From Typha latifolia (lineage: Eukaryota > Streptophyta > Magnoliopsida > Poales > Typhaceae): DNA of 64,000 nucleotides. A model generated the notes under the pieces. It ran no database searches and was not told the origin of the DNA. It worked only from the letters and a program-made list of their open reading frames with translations. Every line of letters starts with the position of its first letter. Position 1 is the stretch's first letter. Where the stretch lies: positions 14,891,188-14,955,187 of the forward strand of contig CM034101.1 of assembly GCA_019914945.1 (NCBI GenBank). Reading direction: 5' to 3'. Of this stretch, positions 51,301 to 61,650 are shown one piece after another. Made by a program: the position numbers and the translations under genes.

Positions 51301-54300
51301 TCGTCTTAGATCTTTACGGATCTTGTAAGGGCCCCATGCGTACCTTTCTTCTTTCATATGCTTCTCAAACTATATATACTCTTATCTATATATATATGTA
51401 CAAAATCTAATTAAGTTGAGCTTTGCTTTAAGAATCGGGAAGATATATATATATAGATACCGATGTATTAGAAGTACATATACTAACATTTGACATTTGT
51501 TGCATGCTTAATAAGCTAATAAAAGCAGAAGAGCTTTTATGTGGTAAGTTAGTGCTCTAGAAGGACCAGAAGACATCATCATTGTACTTTATATGTCATT
51601 AAACTAATCATAGAGGCAGTTATGCACCATTATATGGCCTAAGCACCTATATAAAGTCAAAGAAGATGCCGTTGTAATACTTCTTCTGGTAGGAGTATAT
51701 CTTAAATTTGGACTCTCGATGCCTAATTATGCCACTTAAGTCTCTAAATTATCACTCTTCAGTAGCAGTTTCTTCTAAAAGCTCCTTCCTTTGACCATGA
51801 AGACTAATGGTCAACTTCTCCGACGAATTGCGAATTGACACTTAGGCATTTAAGGAAAGCGTCAGCTTAATGGGCCTAATAATGTCATTGTTGTGTTGGT
51901 GAAATCAATAATAATAAGAAAGGGAATGATAGCATTTGGTTATATGTCCCCTTCAAAATTATAGAAATCTACAGTAGGGATTAATGGAGTATAGCAATGC
52001 ATCAAGACCAAGGATTGTAATAAGGAATGATTAAGCTCATCTTAATCCTCCTCACATAATCCAATATGGCTTTCTTTCTTTATAGTGCTAAATCTATGGG
52101 CCATTAGGGTTTTGGACCCAGGCCCAGTTTAGATTTGTCCCATTCTAACCCAAAATCGAGAGATAAGAATGCCATTTAATGCAATTTAATACTTATCAAC
52201 TTCGAGGAGTCGTTAAGTCAAGGACGTCTCTAAATAATGCACGGAGAGAAAGACAAGAGAGAAGATTAGTTAATCTACTCACCAAATCCATCAACTTGTT
52301 CTTTAAATGCTTTTTTTCGATGCATTCATTCAGTACGGGAGCCGTAAATATATATAATCTGGACACATTAGGAACCATTAAAAGTCCTAATCGTGCCACG
52401 TCCTTAAGTATCAACTTGTATTAAAAATAGATCACCAACTTGGATAAGAGTAAGAAAAATCTCAAATTAATTAATAGCACATTGACCCCATTATGCTTTG
52501 GTATTAATTTCAACACAATTTTCTAAACCGTACGTTGCAGTACAACCCACGATATTTTGGTATTTTGTGGTGTGCTTCCCTAGAAAACTTCTAACTTTGT
52601 GAGTTTTTTTTGCTTATTTTAAGTTTTATTTTTAAATTTATATACAAAGCTAGATGCATTTTAAAATCGCTAATTAAATCAACGATTTAAACAAAATTAT
52701 TAGATTCACAAAATTTGTCGAGTCTACAGAAGAAGAAAAAAATTACATAAAACTATTTTCCGATTCAGTGATTTATATAAAATTTATTTCCCTTAAATTT
52801 GGCGAATTTTTAGGTACTTAATTTTTTTTTTATATAAGTTATTTACTAGATTTATATTTGAGAATCAAACTCGCGTAGTCTTATATATAAAGTTTAAAGT
52901 ATTGTGGACCAGTAAGTTTGCTTTCTTTTTTTATAAATAAAAAGGCTAATTTAGTTTAAAATCCGATTTTATTGATTTCAATGTCTATATCTTTGTGATG
53001 TCAAAGTTTAACGCATATAATCCAATATAATTAAGGACCCATTTGGATATGATAGATTAGTTGGTCTTATCCATTCGAAGTTCATATCTATACCACCGTA
53101 GCAAGGCTCATCAAATTGGATTAAAGTTTAGATGAATCATCTTGACTCGGTTCTGGTCTTGTTTCTAACCCGAAGTAGGGACAAATTAACTCGTTAAAGC
53201 AACTAAATAATTTAGCCAATTTGACGATAATCTACGTTTTTAATTATAAACAGGTGTGGAATGGTTAGGAAATTGAACAACGATATGTTGTCCGAATAAT
53301 GCAAATTACTCCTCGTATATGTATGTGATAGCAAAGCAATATCGCATCTATGCATTAGCTTATAAAATTCCTATTGGCATCCATATCAACATTTAGCAAT
53401 ACATCCTCATATTAAACTCTATTATGATTTTGAATCAGTATATTTGATTTGATAGTTGTTATGAACCAGCTTAATTCAATCCGCAACTGTTTTAGACTCG
53501 ATGAAGTTCATAACTTTCAGAAGGATTTGCGAATAATTTAACTTACAGATCCTCCTAAAATTTGGATATGTTGTTGCTCTTGGAGAGAACTTTCCAACGA
53601 ATCCAAAATCGTAGAATTTGGATGGTTAAATATCAAAATATTGATCAAACAGTGACTGAAAGTCAAGTAAATCCTAATTTGATAGCCATAGATAGATGCT
53701 AGATTAATTCTTTGGTGTTAAGGCGATAAGTTGTAGATCTGAAGCAATTTGCAATCTTATTCAACTAGTTTGATATTATTCGGATATCTGTAGAATATTC
53801 TGCGAATATTTTTCCAAAACTAATTAAATAAAATTCTAATCTACTAAGACTCCAACTAAATCAAATAACAAATAAAGTAACTAAATCCAATCCATTGAGC
53901 CCAATATTCTCATGATGTGATTCGATCCGACCAAAATTGCATCAATATATTAAAGAATTTGCTCACGTTTTGTGCTATTAAATAAACCTAAAAATATTAT
54001 GTTGCTACTTCACATCTTTGGTAGACTGTCATAAATCTACATCTATCAAAGCAGAGATTTAGAAAAGAGACAAATAATAATTGCTACAAACTTTTCAACA
54101 TTATATAAATTGATGCCACTGGAGTCAAAACTAAAATACACATAAAAGTTAATGCTAGTGAAAGTTGTTTCTTTTCTTCTTTCTTTTTTCCTAAAAGAGA
54201 AAGCCTATAGGTGAGATACTTGGTTCATGCAATTAGATATTTATAAGGCTGATTAAAAAAAAAAACAGTGGAGGTAGATTGAATTAAGGGTTTTTGACTA

Positions 54301-55040
54301 TACTAGCCCTCTTTTAAAAACTAAGCCTCCTTGTTTTGAGTTTAGGGACCTCGTGATTAAATTTATTTTTAAAAAAAATTAAAGCTAAAAAATAAGACTA
54401 ACTAATCGAGCCCGGAGCTTAAATAAATCGTATCTTAAACTTAATACCAAAATATATATGCATTACTGTAGCCATACATAAAATACTAATAAGTTCATTA
54501 TTTTACCTAGCCAAAAATAAAACGCCGATTATATTAGCGTCTTACACCAGAAAATATTGAAGAGTTGAACATTATGTTAGAAAAAAATTAAAAGTAAAAT
54601 TTGGATTAGCGATATTTTTCTTTTGCGATTTAAAGCACAATTAGTTGCGGGAATAAGTACATGGTTCCAACTTATAGATATTTTCTATATTTTTATAATG
54701 ACATATTTTATGACTAAAATTGATAACTGAGGATAAATGTATAAGGCGACAAACTTTTTTTTTGTATATTTGCATATATATTTTCTTCAAAGTCTGATTA
54801 AACTTCATTTAAAATTATTACATTTGGTATTTATAACGGCACATTATATGTTTAAAATAGATTATTGATTAAAAAATTATTATGTTCCATAAAAATGAGT
54901 AGTTCTATATTTTGTCCTGCTTTGGTGCAGGGGGAGAAAATCAATTGTAGGTTGATGACTTAGCTTTCCTCAAAACCCTAAAAAAAATATATTTTGTCCT
55001 AATTTTTAGCACGATGCTAATGAAAGGGTTAACTTTTATA
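51301..55040. other. AT-rich spacer without a recognised gene
   Basis: No convincing frames, RNA genes or complete elements seen. Some segments (for example acccatttggatatgat at 53038) look like transposon-end sequence, but no matching right end was found. Confidence 0.55.
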
Positions 55041-55385
55041 TTTTGTATCCGGAGGCAACACATTAGGATTTAGGAGTAGGTAAGAGGAGTTTTTAGCCAA
55101 ACTAATCATCCCAAAAATTTATTTTATATGTTTAGTATATTTTAAAATTTATATCCGAGTTTAAATATGTTTAAAAATTATTGACATAACTAACGATTTT
55201 TTTTTCAATATAACTAACGATTTTTGTATCAGGTGGCAACGCATTAGGAGTAGGTAATAGGAGTTTTTAGCCAAACTAATCATTCCAAAATTTTATTTTA
55301 TATGTATATAGTATTTTAAATTTTAAATACGAAAATAAATAGATTTAAAAATTACTAATATAACTAACAATTATTTTTAATATAA
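55041..55385. repeat. Two-copy tandem duplication, unit about 181 bp
   Basis: Unit 1 (55041-55221) and unit 2 (55222-55385) share ttttgtatc, gg-ggcaac-cattagga, ggagtttttagccaaact, aatcat-cc, ttttatatgt and ataactaac in order, with moderate divergence. Unit 1 also has a short internal repeat of ataactaacgattttt at its end. Confidence 0.85.
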
Positions 55386-55532
55386 GCGGTTGATGCAGTG
55401 AGAGATTACCTAATAAAATTTAAAATATATAAACATATTAAAAAAAAAAATAGTGAAAAAAAAAATCTAGGCAAGAGGGATGAATCAATGAAGGAACTTT
55501 CTTCTTCGTTTCTAGCATCCACATTTTCTAGG

Positions 55533-55566
55533 TGGAAACTGGAAACTGGAAACTGGAAACTGGAAA
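55533..55566. repeat. (TGGAAAC)n heptanucleotide repeat
   Basis: Four perfect TGGAAAC units plus one TGGAAAG. Confidence 0.9.
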
Positions 55567-56290
55567 GTGAAAGTCCAACCCCAACCCCAACCCAACCGAC
55601 CAGACCAACCACGAATTCTACACAGAGACGCACACGTTTCTTGTCCTCCTCCTCCACCTACACTTCCCCACCCTCCCCGTAACGCTCCCGTACGGATTCC
55701 AACAGACTCCCTCCGTTTCCGCTCTCCTCCTCCTCCTTCTTCTTCCATCCCTTTTGACTTCCAACAGTCGCATTCTGTACCGCTTCCTCCGGTTATTATC
55801 CATTTGTCTTCTCTCTCCCTCCAGGACTTGCATACATGCCACTACTTCGTTGGAAATATCAACCGACGAGAAATGGAAAGCATTTATGGCGTTTTAAAGA
55901 ACTGGAGCAGTGCAATGATTCCGTACGTTAAAAGGACTGCTCCACGTATTTCTTTCTTTGCGTCCTTTATGTCAACTAGGGGTTGGTTGTACTTCGTCAA
56001 CATTTGCTATCACGCGCACACAGCGTAGGTTTTTTTTTTAAAACTATTATGATCTTCTTTAATTTTAGTTTAATATATAACCCCACGCTGCTACTTACGC
56101 GTACAATACTCTATTTTTTACGTATAGGATGGAGATTTCCTTTCTCTTTTTTTTTTTCTTTTTTTTTTTGCTAAATTTAGTGTTGATCATGTCACGCTCC
56201 GATTTTTTGTGAAGAGCAGCAGCATCCAAATGAATACAAGATCCCAGGTGGACAAACATAACTCAAGCACCACAAAACATTATCATTGCA
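55567..56290. other. G+C-richer stretch upstream of the SAUR gene, coding status unclear
   Basis: A 153-codon frame (55567-56028) opens with Pro/Gln/Thr-rich low-complexity sequence and ends with MESIYGVLKNWSSAM (ATG at 55873) onward. I recognise no family. It may be a promoter or leader or a gene remnant. Confidence 0.3.
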
Positions 56291-56293
56291 CCA

Positions 56294-56410
56294 AATATAA
56301 ATAAACGCCTGCCAAACTATTATAACACCCATAGAGCTCTCTCTCTTCCACTTCCCCTCTATTTCTCTCTTTCTCTCCCTCTCTCTCTCTCTCCCTCTCT
56401 CTCTCTCTCC
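56294..56410 (+). promoter_or_regulatory. SAUR core promoter and CT-rich leader
   Basis: TATA-like aaatataaataaa at about 56293-56305 is followed by CT-rich sequence from 56337 to 56410, then the ATG at 56440. Confidence 0.55.
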
Positions 56411-56439
56411 CACCGCTTCCAAATTCTCCACTTCCAGCC

Positions 56440-56973
56440 ATGAAAAGATACAGGGGCTTCAAATTAGGTCGGAAGCTGGCAACTTTCTGGCGGTGGGCCT
56501 TCCGGAGACGCCACCGAGGCTATCTCCGCCTCTATTCCGACCCTATCCCTCCCCAATCCCAACTCAAATCCCCAGTTCGACCACTCGTCCGACAAAAATC
56601 CCGTCTTTATCCGAAGAAATCGACGATCTCGACCAAGCTATTCAACTGGGGGAAGCACCTCACGCGACGCTTCCGCTCCTCTGCCGGCGAAGCGGCGCTG
56701 CTGACCGGGAAGGAGGAAGAAGAAGAAGCCGGCTGCAGACCGCCCCCAAAAGGGCACCTGGCGGTCTACGTCGGAGGTCAACGTCACTTGGTGCCCGTCA
56801 TCTACTTCAACCACCCGCTGTTTGGGGAGTTACTGAGGGAGGCGGAGGAGGAGTTCGGATTCCATCATCCCGGTGTGATTACCATCCCCTGCGCCGCCGC
56901 CCGGTTCGAGCGAGTCCAGACTCGGATTAAGAGCAGCGGAGTGCTCTGCAAAAGATCCCATCTTTCTTCTTAG
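56440..56973 (+). CDS. SAUR36-like auxin-responsive protein
   Basis: SAUR proteins are small auxin-induced growth regulators; many promote cell expansion by inhibiting PP2C-D phosphatases at the plasma membrane. This intronless 177-aa frame is typical of the longer, SAUR36-type subgroup. The N-terminal extension is very basic (MKRYRGFKLGRKL, RRRHRGYLR), an acidic Glu run lies at residues 92-96, and the SAUR domain spans about 104-163: PPPKGHLAVYVG, HLVPVIYFNHPLFGELL, EEEFGFHHPGVITIPC. The last segment RFERVQTRI is the usual domain end. Start: first ATG after a CT-rich leader. G+C-rich, as intronless SAURs often are in monocots. Confidence 0.93.
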   Translation: MKRYRGFKLGRKLATFWRWAFRRRHRGYLRLYSDPIPPQSQLKSPVRPLVRQKSRLYPKKSTISTKLFNWGKHLTRRFRSSAGEAALLTGKEEEEEAGCRPPPKGHLAVYVGGQRHLVPVIYFNHPLFGELLREAEEEFGFHHPGVITIPCAAARFERVQTRIKSSGVLCKRSHLSS

Positions 56974-59700
56974 CATTTATGTAAAAAAAAAAATCCCTCC
57001 TTTTTTTTCAGTTTCAGAAATTTTAGATGATATTTTGATGTGGTCGCGAAAATTCCAGATAGAAATGCTTCAAAAATCTAATCTTTATCATATATGTTGG
57101 ACATGGCAGCGTAGGTGTTTGGGGGGAGGACAAAGAAGGCTTGGTGGATGTCCTTGTCACCATGACATCGATGCCCACAAAAGAGCTAGTATATTATTAG
57201 TTTCTTTTCGGCATCTTAAACAAGATTAGCAGGATTATTAGTTCACAATGACTCGGTGATTAGAAGCTTTTGTTGGTGGGATTCAACTTTATTCTCGTTA
57301 GTGGGTTCCTACCTTAATTTGAATTTATTGTATACTTTATTTTTGTTCTTTAGTAGAGAGAAAGAAAAAACAAAAAACAAAAGGAGGAGGTAATTTAGGG
57401 AAGGATTCCTTATCCCTTGATCTGCTGCACCGAATGCGGTACGAAATTTATTTTTATGTCCTACGTGAGTCATGCCAATGCCGTACAGCGGTACAGACGA
57501 GGAGGACTTAAACATAAACAGCACACCCTTTGGAAACTCGTCGTAATCTCGGATCTGGATCCACTTTGGGGGATACTTTCTTGCAATTAGGAAAAATCCT
57601 TAGATCCTTCTCTAGTATTATAATCTCGCTTAGATTTGTAATTAGCACTGCTTACTGCTTACACCGTGCATTAAAGCCCAGTGACTCTTTTCTACTAAAC
57701 CATCCAAATGATCGATCCATGAAGGCCGATCAACTCATTTAGATAATCTAGCCACAATTTAGCAATAAATTTAAAGCTATTCACATTCGTGTTTATGCGC
57801 AAGGTTAAAAGAAGGGATTTGTATATAATTTGTCGCTAATTTTTTTTAAAATATTATAATTTTCACTATATTATTTAAAAATATTATAATCGAGACTGCC
57901 CTTTAACTAAAAAAGACCATCTTGTCTTCGTATATATTATTTAAAATAGTTTAATAGATATTCATTATGCAAGAGAAAATTCATTAATAAATATATGAAC
58001 GATTGGTTAGAATTCGCTTAGCTTAGGCCACAAATTAGTCTGACAGAATTCTTCTCTGAAAAATATTTATCACGATGGAGGACGAAGAAAGAAATGTATC
58101 ATCTTTGTTGCCAAAAAGAAAGTCCAAAATAAAGAACAAGTGGCGGCTTAATCCTCCCCAAGACTTCATGCCGATCAAAGAGTGCAAAGTACGATCGATT
58201 ATTGAATATATTTACAACAGACTGCTACTTGTGCCAGTGGAGAGTAGAATGATCTAATTCTTTCAGGCCCACTTAATGTCCAATTACACGACCCAATTAT
58301 TGATCAAGTTGGGCCATGAGTTACAAGAATAAAGACATCGAAAGGCTCAATTATATTTGTTTTTTTTTTTGTGTGGTCTTAAACTCTTAGTTCAATAATA
58401 AACATATATAAAACCTTAATTATTTTTATGCACAAGTCTTAAAAAATTATCGCTCTATTTTTTTTGTTTGTTTGTTTGTTGTATATTAGTCATTTTTTAG
58501 GAGAGTGATTTGGTAGTCTAAGTTCTATACTTTGACTAGCAAACAGGGGAGATTGCATACGTTAAAACTATTTTTAGATAATATAATTATACATGTTATA
58601 TGAGCTAAATATGTACTCCTTATAAATATAATATTTGTGTACCATTTAAATTTAAAACATTTTTGCTATTTAGGGGTATCTACCGAAATATAAGGTTACT
58701 CGCGCTAATAACAACTATTTGAGGTACTTTATCAGAAAAAGAATATATTTGAGGGGCATCTGCCAAAAATTGCAAAGGTCTTACCGTCTTAAGGGTGCAG
58801 CCATGTAAAACATGATATTTTCAGGGTCGCGAATGCAAATACCAAATTACAGAACCATCCCTGCAAAAAAAAATAACAACAGTTCCGAGGGGGTATGATG
58901 TAAATATCACATTCAATCAGGTACACACGAATAAAATTAAAGAACATCCACAGAAAAAGGACCGCTTATTCTTTCATTAGCTTTAGCCACAGTGTCATAC
59001 CCACCACTGGGAGAGTCCGAGGTGAAATTCTCTGTAGAATAAATTTAAGGATATTCTTGGCTAATTAAATATATTTTTATTTTTTTTATATCTATAAAAC
59101 TAACTAATTAAATTTACATGCTTGTGCCCCGTAAGAAAAGAAAAGAAAAAAAAAACCCCATGAAACTTTTAATTTAGGAGAAATAAAAGGCAGTAGACAA
59201 GCGTGCAGTCTTATCCACTTGACTGTTTGCTATGTGGTCCAAAAGCCACAAAAAAAAAAAAAAAAGAGTCGATCGAAACAACGAGAGCACCAAACGATCT
59301 ACTTTCATTGGAAGGCACGAACAATAATTTCCCCTCCAAGAAGGGGGGCAACATACATTTTGCAACTATTCACCTCCCTCTAATTTGAATTTGGGCGACC
59401 AAATATCCAATGGATTGACATAAAGCGTGATTCTTACTTACGCTGTAATGGCCCTTTCGCCTTTAATAATAAGATTCACTGCCATTGTCTATCTATCAAG
59501 GTCCTCCTTGACTACTACGGTAAAAGACGATCTGGAATTTTTCATAAAGAAGCCAAGTCTAAGGTACTACCTGTCTACCTGACCGCAAGGCAGCAATTAT
59601 GGAAGGGAAAACTTTACATGCCAGTCCATGAAAATTAGAGATTTTTTATTTTTTGTTGGAGTTTTTGCTGAAACATCCCTGTGAGAACCTTTATTTGGTT
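56974..59700. other. Spacer between the SAUR and PDLP genes
   Basis: SAUR 3' UTR, then AT-rich sequence. Short frames (for example 58075-58257, MEDEERNVSSLL start) have no recognisable features. Two loosely repeated phrases, aggggtatctaccgaaat (about 58672) and gaggggcatctgccaaaaatt (about 58751), may be decayed element sequence. Confidence 0.5.
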
Positions 59701-59715
59701 ACATAACCCTCAACT

Positions 59716-59726
59716 TGTATAAATAT
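59716..59726 (+). promoter_or_regulatory. TATA-like element of the PDLP gene
   Basis: tgtataaatatg lies about 130 bases before the ATG at 59854 and about 30 bases before the expected transcription start. Confidence 0.4.
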
Positions 59727-59853
59727 GAAGAGTATACAGACAAAATAATTGACTTTTAGACTACAGAGACAGAGGGAAGAATTATGACATTCCCACCATA
59801 CAAAAGCAGCGAGACTCTCTTCCTCACATCTTAATAGTTAATACTCGATCACA

Positions 59854-61650
59854 ATGCCACTTCCCAAGAAAGGACTCCACTTCCCTCCATCCTTGTTCGT
59901 CTTCCTCTACCTCACCACTTCCCTCCTCTGCCACCAAGCCAAAGAAACCACGGCGGCCTCCACCTTCATCTACGCAGGTTGCTCCCCTTCCAAGTTCCAA
60001 CCCAACTCCCCCTTCCAAACCAACCTCAACTCCCTCCTCTCCTCCATCGTTTCCGCATCTTCACAGTCCACCTACAACAGCTTCTCCTCCAACGCCAACG
60101 CCAACGCGGGCGCCGGTCCCGGCTCCGCCGTCTACGGCCTGTACCAATGCCGCAGTGACCTCGGCGCCCAGGACTGCGCCACGTGCGTCCAGAGCGCCGT
60201 CGGGCAGCTCAACCTCGTCTGCCCGGACGCCTACGCTGCCTCCCTCCAGCTCGACGGCTGCTTCGTGCGATACGCCGACAGCGACTTCCTCGGGAAGCCG
60301 GACACCGGCCTCGCTTTCCGGAAGTGCAGCACGAGCACGAGCAACGACGTGGAGTTCTTGCGGCGGCGGGACGACGTGTTAGCGGATCTGGGAAGCGGAG
60401 TCGGGTTTCGGGTGAGCAGCTCCGGGTCCGTGCAGGGGTACGCGCAGTGCGTCGGCGACCTGGGCGGCTCCGACTGCACCGCGTGTCTCGGGCAGGCGGT
60501 CGGGCAGCTGAAGAATTCGTGCGGCTCCGCGATGGCCGCTGACGTCTACTTGGCCCAGTGCTACGCCAGGTATTGGGCTTCCGGCTATTACTTCCGCTCT
60601 ACTGGAGGTTAGTAGCACATCACTTGCATGCATTTATTAGTACATAATACCAATAATTTCATTATTTTTCTATTTCAATTATTTAACTTTGTCCATCACT
60701 TGGTCTCTGAAAAAAAATCTAATCTTGAAGGACACCAACACTATTTAAATATAGAGGCGATGTGAAATTTGTTGATGCTCGGTTCATATTCAATGGGCTA
60801 ATAGGATGACTATTGCAGCTTAATTTGAGAGCACTTCGGCATAAGAGCCGGTATAGTACCCTAAAATATGAGAATATATTCCTCAAATATAACTTTTTGA
60901 TAACTCGGAAGGATAAGTTCCTTCCGGAATAAAATAGTCTAGAACCATATCATCTAAATGAAGTGCGTTTAAATCGTTAACTAAAATCTTATTGATTAAT
61001 TGACTGTAGATATTGCATAGTCTTTTAGCTAGTTCTTGGATCCACCCATCTTTTGAATTCAAATTTTGCCAACATGCGCCGCTGTCCTAAAACTTTAAAG
61101 TTTATGTTTGTTTTGGCATTCTTTATTACACAAAGAAAGATCAATATGCCACTTTTCAGAACTCCCATCATCACACATAATATATATAGTATTGGCACTC
61201 TAATCTCCATACCCTATCCACATTAAGAATATGATTCCTTTTGCTACTAGCCACAAAAATAAACTACAGAATGTACTGTCTAACTAAAAAAGCAAGTGCG
61301 CATATTGAAGCACAGTAGACCCACCAAGACCACCACTGCTTGGCGAACTGATATGAAATATATTCTTAAAGGATAACAAAACCTCATCAAACTAATTGGA
61401 TCCTTTTCTTTTATTGTTGCTCGATGTGGTATAGATTATTCAGATGATGACATTGGAAGAACTGTGGCAATAATAGTTGGCATCTTGGCAGGACTGGCCC
61501 TCATTGTGGTCTTCATTTCTTTTCTCAAAAGAGCATGCAAGTTCTTATCCCTTCTCATGTCCTCATTTCCTTTATTTTTTTGTTCTTCTCCTCTTTATGT
61601 CTCTAGATTAAGAGTATGTGATTCGTGAATGCAGGCTAGCCAGTATCTGA
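59854..61650 (+). CDS. Plasmodesmata-located-protein-type DUF26 (Gnk2) membrane protein
   Basis: Type I membrane protein with two extracellular DUF26 domains; PDLPs sit at plasmodesmata and regulate callose and cell-to-cell movement. Exons: 59854-60607, 61435-61540 and probably 61635-61650 (about 291 aa, usual for PDLPs). Signal peptide about residues 1-30. Domain 1 carries YQCRSDLGAQDCATC and LDGCFVRYAD; domain 2 carries YAQCVGDLGGSDCTACLGQ and LAQCYARYW; both have the C-x8-C-x2-C core. Exon 2 encodes DYSDDDIGRT, then a transmembrane helix (VAIIVGILAGLALIVVFISF) and KRAC. There is no kinase domain, which separates it from CRKs. The last junction is uncertain: splicing at 61540 gives KLASI*, while read-through gives a 20-plus-residue tail ending at 61628. 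A CRRSP-type protein is an alternative name. Confidence 0.88.

Noticed and set aside
60155..60633. Several overlapping frames of 75-119 codons in the PDLP first exon.
   Set aside because: They are alternative-frame shadows of G+C-rich DUF26 coding sequence.
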